Assembly (NCBI GenBank): GCA_965261195.1
Contig: OZ253455.1
Location: forward strand, 1,116,001 to 1,180,000
DNA from: Bin87 sp965261195
Lineage (GTDB): Bacteria; Chloroflexota; Dehalococcoidia; Lucifugimonadales; UBA3495
Length of the DNA stretch: 64,000 nt
Reading direction: 5' to 3'
Below the pieces are notes generated by a model that saw only the letters and a list, made by a program, of their open reading frames with translations, was not told the origin of the DNA and searched no databases. Of this stretch, positions 33,632 to 42,308 are shown in pieces. A program made the translations under genes and the position numbers. Numbering within the stretch: position 1 is the stretch's first letter; every line of letters starts with the position of its first letter.

Positions 33632-34369
33632 ATGATGACTTCAATCGCAACTACAATGCTGCCCTACATCCGGCAGGGGAAAATCGACTACGCCAGTCTT
33701 GAATACGACCCCAACGAACCGGAGCCGTTGCCCGAAGGTATGGAACAAGAACCCGTCATACAGGAAATCCTCGGCATCCTCGGCAGTCGGTTCACCGATT
33801 TCGGGCTACGCCCGGATAACTTTCTCAGCAGCAATACTATCCTCTGCTATCATCCCGCCAATCTCAATGTGCGAGTGCAGCCCGACATATACCTGTCTTT
33901 CGGTGTTGACCAGGCTGCCATTCGCCGGCGGAAACTCTACCTGCCCTGGGAGGCCGGCAAGCCGCCAGACTTGGCGCTGGAAGTAGCTTCTGAAAGCACC
34001 AGCCGCCAAGACATCATCGCCAAGCCTGGCATCTACGCTGCCGTGGGCATCTCCGAATACTGGCGGTTTGACCCCAGCGGCGGCGAGTATCACGGGCAGC
34101 CGTTAGCCGGGGGACGCTTGCAGGACGGCGCATATCGGCCGGTTGAATTGACCACCGAACCCGACGGAATACTCAAGGGATACAGCCCGACTCTGCAACT
34201 GGCTCTGTGCTGGGACGAAGGCTGGCCGCGGTTCTACGACCCGGCGACGGGAACTTATCTGGAAAACTGGCGACAAGAGCGGGCAGCGCACGAGGCGGAG
34301 CAAGGGCAGCTCCGAGCTAGGATACGGCAGCTTGAAGATGAGCTGCGGCGACGGCAATCGGAAAGGTAA
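33632..34369 (+). CDS. Uma2-family (DUF820) putative endonuclease
   Basis: The protein has 245 residues. The restriction-endonuclease-like core shows VRVQPDIYLSFGV, PDLALEVASESTSRQD and YAAVGISEYWRFDP, the D...ExS pattern typical of Uma2/DUF820. The C-terminal 35 residues are a charged coiled coil (QLRARIRQLEDELRRRQ). This family is abundant in Chloroflexota and Cyanobacteria, and its role is not established; some members are linked to mobile elements. Confidence 0.85.
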   Translation: MMTSIATTMLPYIRQGKIDYASLEYDPNEPEPLPEGMEQEPVIQEILGILGSRFTDFGLRPDNFLSSNTILCYHPANLNVRVQPDIYLSFGVDQAAIRRRKLYLPWEAGKPPDLALEVASESTSRQDIIAKPGIYAAVGISEYWRFDPSGGEYHGQPLAGGRLQDGAYRPVELTTEPDGILKGYSPTLQLALCWDEGWPRFYDPATGTYLENWRQERAAHEAEQGQLRARIRQLEDELRRRQSER

Positions 34370-34424
34370 CCCCGGCCAGTATGAGACGTTGCTGTCTGGC
34401 ATCCTACTTACTTAAGCGATCACT

Positions 34425-35123
34425 ATGCAGAGCGCGACGCGAGCCGATGATTTGCGGCGGTTCTATGAGACATTGGCTACTCTTGAACGAAAGGTCGGAG
34501 GAGCGCGGACTCTCGCGGATTGCTCCGGCGCAATGCACTGGCCGGCCCGAGGCGTTTATTTCTTTCGGGAACCGCGGGAGGAATGCTCTGACGGAGTTGC
34601 CCCGCGCATCGTGCGGGTTGGGACTCATGCGCTGAAAACCGGCGCACACAGCACGTTGTGGGGACGGCTTAAGCAGCATCAGGGAACCAACCGCCCGAAA
34701 GGCGGCAATCACCGCGGCTCAATCTTCCGGTCTGTAGTCGGGAAGTCGTTGATGGAACGGGACGGTGTATTATGTCCGTCGTGGGGGCAGGGTAGTTCCG
34801 CGCCCCGCGCCGTCCGGGAATCCGAGGTATCTTTAGAGCAGGGAGTCAGCGTTGTTATTGGCGCAATGCCGTTGCTTTGGCTGGCGATAGATGATGCGCC
34901 CGGGCCGGATAGCCGGCGGGGATACATCGAGCGCAACGCCATCGCGCTGCTCAGCAATTATGGCAAATCTCCCCTTGACCCACCCTCGCGCGGCTGGCTC
35001 GGTCACTGGTGCGACCGCGAGCGGGTGAAGGAGTCCGGGTTGTGGAACTCCAACCACGTTGACGAGCAGTACCAGCCCGATTTCCTGGAAACCCTGGAAT
35101 CTACCGTAGCGGCAGTGGAGTGA
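34425..35123 (+). CDS. GIY-YIG-like nuclease domain protein
   Basis: The protein has 232 residues. RGVYFFREPREE, then IVRVGTHALKTGAHSTLWGR and LKQHQG, resemble the GIY-YIG core (GVYFF in place of GIY, RVGTH in place of YIG, then the Arg helix). Later parts (YIERNAIALLSNYGKSP ... WNSNHVDE) supply the Glu/Asn expected at the active site. The GTGA overlap with the next gene shows translational coupling. I infer a nuclease, without knowing the target. Confidence 0.6.
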   Translation: MQSATRADDLRRFYETLATLERKVGGARTLADCSGAMHWPARGVYFFREPREECSDGVAPRIVRVGTHALKTGAHSTLWGRLKQHQGTNRPKGGNHRGSIFRSVVGKSLMERDGVLCPSWGQGSSAPRAVRESEVSLEQGVSVVIGAMPLLWLAIDDAPGPDSRRGYIERNAIALLSNYGKSPLDPPSRGWLGHWCDRERVKESGLWNSNHVDEQYQPDFLETLESTVAAVE

Positions 35124-35782
35124 GTCTGATGATTTTCGTTATCCAGTGCGCCGGCAGCAAGGAAAAGGGGGCGGGTACACTCAGGCGGGCAAACGGCTCG
35201 CCGGTTATGTTCCTGGCGAGACCTGAAGAGATGCCCGACCACCGGGAGTACGTGTACGCGCATCCGGACGACATGGCCGAATCAGGCGTTTCCTGGAGAG
35301 ACCGGTTGCTGGAGTACAACAGGAACCCTGGCTCCAATCTGTTCAATCTCCTTCCGGCGTGGCAGCTTTACCAGAATCCAGCCTATTCCCGGCTGGTGCG
35401 AGCTTATGGCTCCGATCGCGTGTACATACTCTCTGCCGGGTGGGGGTTGATTAATGCCGACTTCCTAACGCCGGCTTACGACATCACTTTCGCTGCGAGT
35501 GGCGAGAGAGGAATTCGGCGAAACAAAAGAGCCCGCTTTAAAGACCTGTGCCAGTTTCCTGAGGCATCCACAGAGCCAATCGTGTTTTTTGGTGGCAGGA
35601 ACTATGTGCCACTGTTTTGTGAACTGACGCAGGCCCTCGATTGCCGGAAGATTGTGTTCTACAATTCCAGTAACCTCCGTGCGCCAGGATGCCAGTTGCA
35701 AAGGTTCGAGACTACGGTGCGAACCAATTGGCATTACCAATGCGCCAATCAGTTTATTGATGGCCTGATTAAAGTTCGCTGA
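35120..35782 (+). CDS. YaaA/DUF6884-like protein coupled to the GIY-YIG-like gene
   Basis: The start is GTG 35120 overlapping the previous stop, or ATG 35129. The protein has about 220 residues. It begins IFVIQCAGSKEKGAG, close to the 'CxxxK' start of DUF6884/YaaA-like proteins, and has DRVYILSAGWGLINADFLTP, then AYDITF, the conserved 'SAkyGLl ... YD' block. YaaA-type proteins bind DNA or iron and protect from peroxide damage, while DUF6884 members are uncharacterised. The pairing with a nuclease-like gene hints at a DNA-related or defence function. Confidence 0.65.
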   Translation: MSLMIFVIQCAGSKEKGAGTLRRANGSPVMFLARPEEMPDHREYVYAHPDDMAESGVSWRDRLLEYNRNPGSNLFNLLPAWQLYQNPAYSRLVRAYGSDRVYILSAGWGLINADFLTPAYDITFAASGERGIRRNKRARFKDLCQFPEASTEPIVFFGGRNYVPLFCELTQALDCRKIVFYNSSNLRAPGCQLQRFETTVRTNWHYQCANQFIDGLIKVR

Positions 35783-35950
35783 CTTGGCAATCGCCCCATC
35801 ACCCGTGCGCCGCTGGTGGACGGGTTTGCTTAAGCGGTGAACCTTGCGGTAGAGCATAGTCATAGCGCAATCAGTGGGTCGTCGTCGGGCGTGTAGTTGG
35901 TATAATGCCGGCGGGATGCTCCCGTTATCAGACGGGCAGGAGGGTTTGCG

Positions 35951-36721
35951 ATGCGGTTGGAAGGCAAGGTAGCGCTGATTAGCGGGGCGGCCAGTGGTGT
36001 GGACGGCGAGTTGATGGGATTCGGCGGCGCGGCGGCTCGTATGTTCTGCAACGAGGGCGCCAGGGTAGTGCTGGGAGACATCAACACCGAGGGCGGCGAA
36101 CGCACCGCCGCGCAACTCCGGGCGGCCGGCGGCGACGCCACCTTCGTCAAGCTGGATGTTACGAACGAGCAGGACTGGATTGACGCAGTGGCTGCCACCG
36201 TGTCGGCCTACGGCAAGCTCACCGTGCTGGTCAACAACGCCGGCACCAGCGCCAGGTACACCGTCGAAGAGACGACCGAAGCGGCCTGGGATGGGCAGAT
36301 CGACGTACACGCGAAAGGCACGTTCCTGGGCACCAAGCACGCCATTCCCGAAATGCTCAAAGAGGGCAGCGGCTCAATAGTCAACATCTCGTCGATTTAC
36401 GGTATTGTTGGCAGTCCCACCTCCACGGCTTATCACGCCGCCAAGGGCGCCATCCGACTGTTCACCAAGTCAGCGGCAATCCAGTACGCCGCTGACAACA
36501 TCAGGATCAATTCGATCCACCCGGGATATTGCCACACTCCCCTAACTACCCAGAGTTACGAAAACGAACGGCATTTCGCCTGGATTCAGGAGCGCATACC
36601 CATCGGTCGCGTGGGCAACGCCAATGACATCGCCTACGGTATAGTTTTCCTGGCCTCCGATGAATCTTCGTTTATGACGGGGTCTGAGTTGGTAATCGAC
36701 GGCGGTACCACGGCGCAGTAG
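35951..36721 (+). CDS. SDR-family oxidoreductase
   Basis: The protein has 256 residues, with ATG 35951 after GGAGGG. The cofactor motif SGAASGVDGELMGFGGAA is unusual: classical TGxxxGxG is replaced by SGAASGVDGELMGFG, so the glycine loop is longer. NNAGTSARY, the catalytic Ser in IVNISSIYG, YHAAKGAIRLF (YxxxK) and LVIDGGTTA are normal. It probably prefers NAD (Asp at the end of strand 2, VVLGDIN). Substrate unknown. Confidence 0.88.
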   Translation: MRLEGKVALISGAASGVDGELMGFGGAAARMFCNEGARVVLGDINTEGGERTAAQLRAAGGDATFVKLDVTNEQDWIDAVAATVSAYGKLTVLVNNAGTSARYTVEETTEAAWDGQIDVHAKGTFLGTKHAIPEMLKEGSGSIVNISSIYGIVGSPTSTAYHAAKGAIRLFTKSAAIQYAADNIRINSIHPGYCHTPLTTQSYENERHFAWIQERIPIGRVGNANDIAYGIVFLASDESSFMTGSELVIDGGTTAQ

Positions 36722-36746
36722 TGGCTGGACCGAATCAGGACGCATC

Positions 36747-37214
36747 ATGGTTGCATCGAAAGATCGAGTTTTGCTCAAGCAGGATGGCGTGCTGGTTACC
36801 TACGAACGCTTTGTGGAACCCGAGGGTAGGGAATACCGCATCGAGGATATTCAGTCGGTGGAGCTGCAGGTTGTGGAGGAGGAATCGGAGCGCCCGCCGA
36901 TCCGGTGGTTTCGCACTGTGGGCGGCTCCGCAGTAATCGGTGCAACCCTGGCGCTGGTGGGCGGCTTTCAGGGGCCCTGGCTAACGGCCGGCATCATGGT
37001 TGTGCTGGTTGGCGTGGCGATAGTCTGGTGGGGCAACCGCATCCGCTCCAACAAATTCAAGGTCTATCACGTCGTCGTCACACTGCTGCCCCACCGGGAA
37101 AACCAGCAGGAGCACCGGATTATTTCCACCACCAGCCGCGTATTCGGCGAACGCCTGCAGGTAGTTCTGAAACGGGCCATGATCGAACGCCCGGCCCGCT
37201 ACGAAAATCCATAG
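36747..37214 (+). CDS. Small membrane protein, DUF6232-like
   Basis: The protein has 155 residues. The N-terminal RVLLKQDGVLVTYERFV, then YRIEDIQSVEL, is the typical start of DUF6232-type proteins (a PH-like strand pattern). Two adjacent hydrophobic helices follow (about residues 55-95: VIGATLALVGGF ... AGIMVVLVGVAIVWW), then another basic strand region. It lies 25 bases after the SDR gene on the same strand. Function is unknown. Confidence 0.65.
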   Translation: MVASKDRVLLKQDGVLVTYERFVEPEGREYRIEDIQSVELQVVEEESERPPIRWFRTVGGSAVIGATLALVGGFQGPWLTAGIMVVLVGVAIVWWGNRIRSNKFKVYHVVVTLLPHRENQQEHRIISTTSRVFGERLQVVLKRAMIERPARYENP

Positions 37215-37294
37215 CGTTCCCCAGGCAGGGCCTTTCGATTATCGGAAGGTAGCGGCCAAAGGTGAGTTGGCGACAGCGTTGGTCGATACGGCTA

Positions 37295-37323
37295 CGAGAT
37301 TGCCACGCTGCGCTCGCAATGAC
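37295..37323. repeat. Single arm of the CATTGCGAG dispersed repeat
   Basis: CGAGATTGCCACGCTGCGCT plus CGCAATGAC is identical to the right arm at 24716-24744 and 7144-7172. No left arm is present. It lies between the DUF6232-like gene and the convergent MDR reductase gene. Confidence 0.75.
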
Positions 37324-37398
37324 ATTGGGGGACAATCGAAAGACCCTGGTTCCCCCGGCCGAATCAGTGGCCGCGAATCGGTGTTTACTCTACCGTGC

Positions 37399-38379
37399 TC
37401 ACGTCACCGTGCTCACGTCAATCACTACCTTGCCCACCGTGGCGGCGCGCACGGCCTCGTGCGCCCCGGCGGTGTCTGCCAGGGGGAAGTGCGGCCCGTC
37501 CATACCCACCAGTTGACCATCCGTAAGCCATCGGTTCGTGTCGTTGACGGCGGCAGTTTTGGCGTCCTCCGGCATATCGTAAACCAGCACATGGCGGACG
37601 TTGACGTTGCTGACGGGGAAGTCAAACCGGGGCGCCGGCCCGTCTCCGCCGGCGTAAATGGCAATGCTGCCGCTCCGCTTGATAACCTGCCGACTTACGG
37701 CGAAATTGCCGGAGTAGTCAACTTCGATGATGAGGTCAACGCCCGCTCCGTCGGTGATTTCCAGAATACGCGCCGCCGTGTCTTCGGAGCGGTAATTGAC
37801 GGTGAAGTTTGCTCCGGCTTGTCGGGCGATGTCCGCCTTGGCAGCTCCGCTAACCGTGCTGATGATGCAGCCTGCGCCGCCAATCCTGGCCATTTGCAAC
37901 GCCATATTGCCCACTGCGCCGGCTCCGCCGGGCACCAGCGCCGTTTTGCCGGCCACCGGCCCGTCGGCGAAAACACAGCGGTGGGCCGTCATTGCGGGCA
38001 CACCCAACCCGGCGGCCAGGGTAAAATCGATGTTTTCCGGCAGCGGTACGGCGCGAATTGCGGGCTGCACGGTTAATTCGGCTGCGGTTCCAAACGGTCG
38101 CCCGATTTGCGACTGGTACAGCCACACCCGTTCACCGATCCGGCTGGCGGGAACCCCATCGCCCACCTGGTCGATAATCCCGGCTCCATCCTGATTGGGG
38201 ATGATTCTGGGAAAGTTGATCCGGGCAGTGGATCCTTGACGCCGCTTCCAGTCCGAAGGGTTCACGCCGGATGTGGCGACTCGCACGCGCACTTCACCGG
38301 GGCCGGGTACCGGGTCAGGCAGCTCCCCAACCTGCAAAACCGACGCAGCTCCGTTTTCTTCATACCATACCGCCCGCAT
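37399..38379 (-). CDS. Zinc-free MDR-family NADPH:quinone reductase-like protein
   Basis: The start is ATG 38379, 7 bases after GGGAGGG, giving 326 residues. It has the MDR N-terminal fold (VGELPDPVPGPGEVRVRVAT, then SGVNPSDWKRRQG), the cofactor motif LVPGGAGAVGNMALQMARIG, and no zinc-binding Cys cluster. It therefore belongs to the zeta-crystallin/quinone reductase branch using NADPH. It is followed convergently by the DUF6232-like gene. Confidence 0.88.
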   Translation of the reverse strand: MRAVWYEENGAASVLQVGELPDPVPGPGEVRVRVATSGVNPSDWKRRQGSTARINFPRIIPNQDGAGIIDQVGDGVPASRIGERVWLYQSQIGRPFGTAAELTVQPAIRAVPLPENIDFTLAAGLGVPAMTAHRCVFADGPVAGKTALVPGGAGAVGNMALQMARIGGAGCIISTVSGAAKADIARQAGANFTVNYRSEDTAARILEITDGAGVDLIIEVDYSGNFAVSRQVIKRSGSIAIYAGGDGPAPRFDFPVSNVNVRHVLVYDMPEDAKTAAVNDTNRWLTDGQLVGMDGPHFPLADTAGAHEAVRAATVGKVVIDVSTVT

Positions 38380-38504
38380 GACAATCCCTCCCGTTATTGC
38401 TCGCCACATCGCGCCGAACCCGGCATCGAGCGACTCGAATGTAATGCGGTAGCGGACACCGTGTCAAACCGCCCACAGCGCGCCCGGTCAACTGGCGCGG
38501 GCCG

Positions 38505-39956
38505 TTACCCCCGACGGCGGCGGATTGCCAGCAGCGAACCCAACCCGACCGGCAGCGTGAGCAACGCCAACGCTGACAGTTCTATGCGTAATTTGGCGCC
38601 CTCTGCCGGCGCCGGCGCATTGCACCCTCCGGCGGGTGTCGGAAGATCCGTTGTGGTCCGGGTTGGCGGCGGCGAAGTGTAGGTTGGCGCTGCCTGTACT
38701 GCCGGCGGCGGGGTGTCCGTGGGTGACTCGTTAGGCGCCGGCGGGATGGCCGTTGGAGAACCACCGTTGGGCCGGCTGGTGGCGGGCACTTGCAAGGGCG
38801 GCAGGGCCGGCGTAGCCAGGGACACTGCCGACAACCCCACGGATTGCCGCCACTGGTTGTCGAGCTCGTGGATGGTCAGGGCGTAAGCTGCTTCCAGGGC
38901 TTTTCCCGTGGCGCGTAAGGTTCGCAACCTGGTAAACAGGTCAGCCATCTGGTCAGGGCCGTAGGTATCGAGCATGAACGACACTACCGAGTAGCCCTGG
39001 CCGTAGTTGCGGAGGGTCTCGGCGGGAGTACCGGCGAAGGTTGCCAGTCCGGATAGCGGTGGCACTTCGTTGCGCTGGATTGCGCGGGTAATGTAAACAT
39101 CGAATTCACTGTCCGGGTCGCGCTCGGAATATACCGCCAGACCCTCGTTCAACCAGGCGTCAACGCCGGTGTAGGCAGAGCCGGCAGCATCGGCCACCAG
39201 GAGGTGTGTGAATTCGTGGGCTGCGGTGGACAAGATGTTGCTCAATGACCCATCGACCAGCAGGGTGCGCTCGTTGGTGAATGCTTTGCCCAGTGTCCGC
39301 AATTGTTGGTCCGCCACTCGTGAGGCCGGTTGCAGGGCGTCCTGCATATGGCTGTAATCGGAATAGACTACGATGCTCATCGGTTCGGTGAGGTCAACCC
39401 CCAGGATCGGCGCCATGAATTCGTAGGTGTCGGCGGCCATGTTCAGCACGGCGTTGGCGCGAGTTTCCGACTGATCGTTGTGGTGGTAGTAATAGACGTT
39501 GATCAGCCCTGCTGATGCGGTTTGCCAGTCAAGCCCGGTGTTCAGATACACAACCGATTGCGGCGCGGTTTCCGTGCTGGCCCCGTCGGCCGTGTTAATT
39601 TGAAAATAGTAAGACAGCTGCGTGCCGGTGGGGATATATTCATTGGCGGTCTTGCTTCTGAACAACACCTCTCCGGAGATGGATTGCCCCGGCTCAAATT
39701 CCACGCTGCGGTAGCTACTGAGGCTGGTCTGACCCAGCTTTCGCACGTAAACCCGTATTTCTTCAATCCGGCTCTCGCTGCTGGCCGAGATGTGGAACCG
39801 CAAACCATCCGGGAACTGATTCTCAACGCCATGTGCGGTAATGGAAACATTGCTTTGAGCTGAGCTGTGCTGCGGCAGCCCAGCAGCAAGCCCAGCAGCA
39901 AGGCCAGCGGCGAGGATGGCGACCAGCGCGACGACAACGATGTACGGCTTTTTCAC
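38505..39956 (-). CDS. Secreted, C-terminally anchored metallopeptidase (peptidase MA-like)
   Basis: The protein has 483 residues. A signal peptide (MKKPYIVVVALVAILAAG, with a tandem GLAA repeat encoded by a 12-bp DNA repeat) is followed by a beta-rich domain. The catalytic region is STAAHEFTHLLVADAAG (HExxH), then WLNEGLAVYSE with the third ligand Glu. The C-terminus is Pro/Thr-rich (about 390-450) and ends in a hydrophobic helix and RRRRG, a cell-surface anchor. The arrangement is typical of peptidase_MA_2 proteins of Chloroflexota. Substrate unknown. Confidence 0.85.
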   Translation of the reverse strand: MKKPYIVVVALVAILAAGLAAGLAAGLPQHSSAQSNVSITAHGVENQFPDGLRFHISASSESRIEEIRVYVRKLGQTSLSSYRSVEFEPGQSISGEVLFRSKTANEYIPTGTQLSYYFQINTADGASTETAPQSVVYLNTGLDWQTASAGLINVYYYHHNDQSETRANAVLNMAADTYEFMAPILGVDLTEPMSIVVYSDYSHMQDALQPASRVADQQLRTLGKAFTNERTLLVDGSLSNILSTAAHEFTHLLVADAAGSAYTGVDAWLNEGLAVYSERDPDSEFDVYITRAIQRNEVPPLSGLATFAGTPAETLRNYGQGYSVVSFMLDTYGPDQMADLFTRLRTLRATGKALEAAYALTIHELDNQWRQSVGLSAVSLATPALPPLQVPATSRPNGGSPTAIPPAPNESPTDTPPPAVQAAPTYTSPPPTRTTTDLPTPAGGCNAPAPAEGAKLRIELSALALLTLPVGLGSLLAIRRRRG

Positions 39957-39973
39957 AGTTGACTTTCCCGGTG

Positions 39974-40297
39974 TTAGCCTTGTGCTTCTGATACGCTCTG
40001 CGATGGCGTCGGGATTTCCGGAGCGGGGACAAAGTTGAGCTGTAGCCGGGTGCCAGTAGCCAGCGCGACTTTGTGCAGCGTTTTAGTGGACGAGTGTCCG
40101 CGTCCACTTTCCAGGCGTGCGATTACCGACTGTGTCGTATCCATACGCTTTGCGAGTTCAGACTGGGTAAGGCCGGCGTGGGTGCGGGCCCGAATCAGCG
40201 CGTCGGCCAGTTCAAACTCTGGGGCGAGGGCTTCGTAGGCAGCTCGATACTCCGCACTCTGACTCCATTTGCGGTGCAGCTCACTAATTTTGGTCAT
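39974..40297 (-). CDS. XRE-family HTH regulator/antitoxin-like protein
   Basis: The protein has 107 residues. The helix-turn-helix lies at about residues 35-90: LIRARTHAGLTQSELAKRMD, TTQSVIARLESGRG, TLHKVALATG. An N-terminal extension (SQSAEYRAAYEAL) is typical of HigA-like antitoxins. The start overlaps the stop of a 28-codon frame (ATGA). No complete HigB/RelE toxin precedes it, so this may be an orphan. Confidence 0.85.
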   Translation of the reverse strand: MTKISELHRKWSQSAEYRAAYEALAPEFELADALIRARTHAGLTQSELAKRMDTTQSVIARLESGRGHSSTKTLHKVALATGTRLQLNFVPAPEIPTPSQSVSEAQG

Positions 40298-40380
40298 TGC
40301 AGAACCTCCTGTGCCCTTTGCATAGCCAATTTAGTTTCATCGTATGATTCTCCCAAAATCTTATGGTCATAATATAGCAT
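40294..40380 (-). CDS. Short 28-codon frame coupled to the XRE gene
   Basis: MLYYDHKILGESYDETK, then LAMQRAQEVLQ, ends in TGA overlapping the XRE start as ATGA. The frame upstream of its ATG stays open for 23 codons. The overlap is the arrangement expected between a toxin and its antitoxin, so this may be the remnant C-terminus of a toxin gene, or a leader peptide that controls XRE translation. There is no homology evidence. Confidence 0.35.
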   Translation of the reverse strand: MLYYDHKILGESYDETKLAMQRAQEVLQ

Positions 40381-40522
40381 AAATGCGATAATACTGCTGT
40401 CGTGTCCTGTCCTTGACCAGCGTTGTTGCCTGGCCTAAAATCTTACCGTTGCGATGACTGGCCGGATAATTTGACCGGATGCGAGTCGTTGCTCATCATC
40501 CTTGCAATTGCGGTGGCAATCT

Positions 40523-41293
40523 ATGCCCATCAAAGTTGGCCGCGTGCCATATCTGGAAGCCGAACCGTTCTATTTCGATATGGAGCGCCGCGGCATGGAA
40601 TTGAGCGTCACTACCCCCCGTCAATTGGGCGACGCCCTGGCCAACGGAGAGCTTGATGCTGGCCCGGTCCACCTCGCGGATGCTTTCCGCCTGGAGGCGG
40701 ATTTCGAACCGGTCAGCGGATTTTGCATCGCGTCCGTCCGCCGCGCCAACAGCGTGCTGTTGTATTCTCAAAGCGCGCTGGAAGACTTGGGCGGCGTAAC
40801 GATTGGCGTTTCCGACGAAGACGTTACTGCCACGCGCCTCCTTGAAGTGCTGTTGCGCCAGAAATACGGTGTGCAACCCGGTGAGTTCGCGCCCCGCCCC
40901 GGTGATGTCAACAGCCCCAACGAGTCCTTCGACGCTTTTTTGCTCATCGGCAACCGCGCGTTGCGCCGGCGGCGTGGCATTCGGGGAATCCCGCACCGGA
41001 TTGACCTGGGCGAAGAGTGGATGAACTGGACCAACCTGCCCTTTGTGTTCAGCCGGTGGGTAATGCGGAAGTCATTGACAGACCGCGAAAAAGCCCTCAT
41101 CGAGGACGCCCTCTACGTGGGTCTCGAAGAAGGCGTAGACGGGCTATATCATCTGAACGAGCCTCGTGATGAGCTGCTGATGCTGCCGCGGGACGTGGTG
41201 GAATTCGTGCAGGGCATCCGGTACTACGCTGGCCGCTCCGAGCAGTTGAGCATCGACCGGTTCCGCGAGTGCTTGCAGCAATTGGACGGCTGA
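40523..41293 (+). CDS. mqnA: Chorismate dehydratase MqnA (futalosine pathway)
   Basis: The protein has 256 residues from ATG 40523. The N-terminal KVGRVPYLEAEPFYFDME, ELDAGPVHLADAFRL, the GVSDEDVTATRLLEVLLRQK segment and LPFVFSRWVMRK are typical of MqnA/MqnD periplasmic-binding-protein folds. MqnA dehydrates chorismate to 3-[(1-carboxyvinyl)oxy]benzoate, the first step to menaquinone through futalosine. The later steps mqnE, mqnB and mqnC are not in the window, but UbiA/UbiX/UbiD/MenG homologues lie at 9.4-14.5 kb. Confidence 0.85.
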   Translation: MPIKVGRVPYLEAEPFYFDMERRGMELSVTTPRQLGDALANGELDAGPVHLADAFRLEADFEPVSGFCIASVRRANSVLLYSQSALEDLGGVTIGVSDEDVTATRLLEVLLRQKYGVQPGEFAPRPGDVNSPNESFDAFLLIGNRALRRRRGIRGIPHRIDLGEEWMNWTNLPFVFSRWVMRKSLTDREKALIEDALYVGLEEGVDGLYHLNEPRDELLMLPRDVVEFVQGIRYYAGRSEQLSIDRFRECLQQLDG

Positions 41294-41361
41294 CTTTCGT
41301 TTGCCAGCCCCGGGTGGTTGCGCCGCAATGGTTCTAACGCGTCGCAACGGTTTGCATCGCA

Positions 41362-42222
41362 GTGGTTAAGGTAACCGAGCGGTGCAGCGCGTCCACCGGC
41401 CGGCCGGCGTTTATCTGCGACTACTCCCCGCCGCGATCCGGACGTAGGTGCGACATCCCCCCGCCACCGGCGGATGCTGACTTCATCTCGGTGGCCTACA
41501 ACCCCGGGTGCGCGGTTCGCGTCAACTCGGTGGCATTGGCCGCCGCGCTGCAAAGCCGCCATCACGCCCAAACCATTTTCACCTTGGCCACGCGGGATAT
41601 GAACCGACTGGCGTTGCAATCGATGCTGCTGGGGGCCCAGGTTCTGGAGTTGGAAAATGTCATCGTGGTGGCCGGCGATCCCTTTAGTCCAGCAGATAAC
41701 AGAGCGGCTACCGTCAACGATTACCGACCCACCGACCTGATTGGGGCGATAACAGACTTGAACGCCGGGATTGACTACCGAGAGCGCAGATTAAGAGCGC
41801 CGTCGGATTTTTGCATCGGCGCTACGGTAGACTTGGGACGCGGCATTGCTGCTGAGGCGCAGTTGGCGGCTGATAAGGTGGCTGCCGGCGCACACTTTCT
41901 GATTACGCAGCCGGTGTTTGAGCCGGATGACGTGGCGCGGTTCAGGGACGCTTGTCGGGTGGCTGCGGGCAATGTGATGGACGTGCCGGTGTTCTACGGA
42001 GTGGGGTTGATGGAAGCAGAGGGAATATCCTTCGCCGGTGTGCCGCAGCACGTGCACCACGACTTGGCCGCCGGCCGTTCGGGCGTGGATATTGCGCTGG
42101 AGGTTTGGGAGCGGTTGCGAGGGGTTGGCGTCAACGACTGCTATCTGGTGCCGCCCATCCGCCGCAGCGGAGCCAGGGACTATGAGGCAGCGCGGGAGTT
42201 TTTGGCACAGGCGAGGCGGTAA
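41362..42222 (+). CDS. Methylenetetrahydrofolate reductase (MetF)-like protein
   Basis: The protein has 286 residues, with a GTG start at 41362. MTHFR landmarks are ICDYSPPRSG, DADFISVAYNPG, MNRLALQSMLLGAQVLELEN, VIVVAGDP and HFLITQPVFE. These match the FAD/folate TIM barrel, but the N-terminus (CSASTGRPAFI) lacks the standard 'FE(F/V)xPP' wording. It belongs to the diverged branch common in C1-metabolising bacteria. It starts 68 bases after mqnA. Confidence 0.8.
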   Translation: MVKVTERCSASTGRPAFICDYSPPRSGRRCDIPPPPADADFISVAYNPGCAVRVNSVALAAALQSRHHAQTIFTLATRDMNRLALQSMLLGAQVLELENVIVVAGDPFSPADNRAATVNDYRPTDLIGAITDLNAGIDYRERRLRAPSDFCIGATVDLGRGIAAEAQLAADKVAAGAHFLITQPVFEPDDVARFRDACRVAAGNVMDVPVFYGVGLMEAEGISFAGVPQHVHHDLAAGRSGVDIALEVWERLRGVGVNDCYLVPPIRRSGARDYEAAREFLAQARR

Positions 42223-42308
42223 TTCCCCTGATTCCTCGAGGTGCGCCCGCAGTTTCCGATGCGCGCAACCGGCCATTCGTCGGATTGCGCCAACCGCGTA
42301 AAGGCAGC

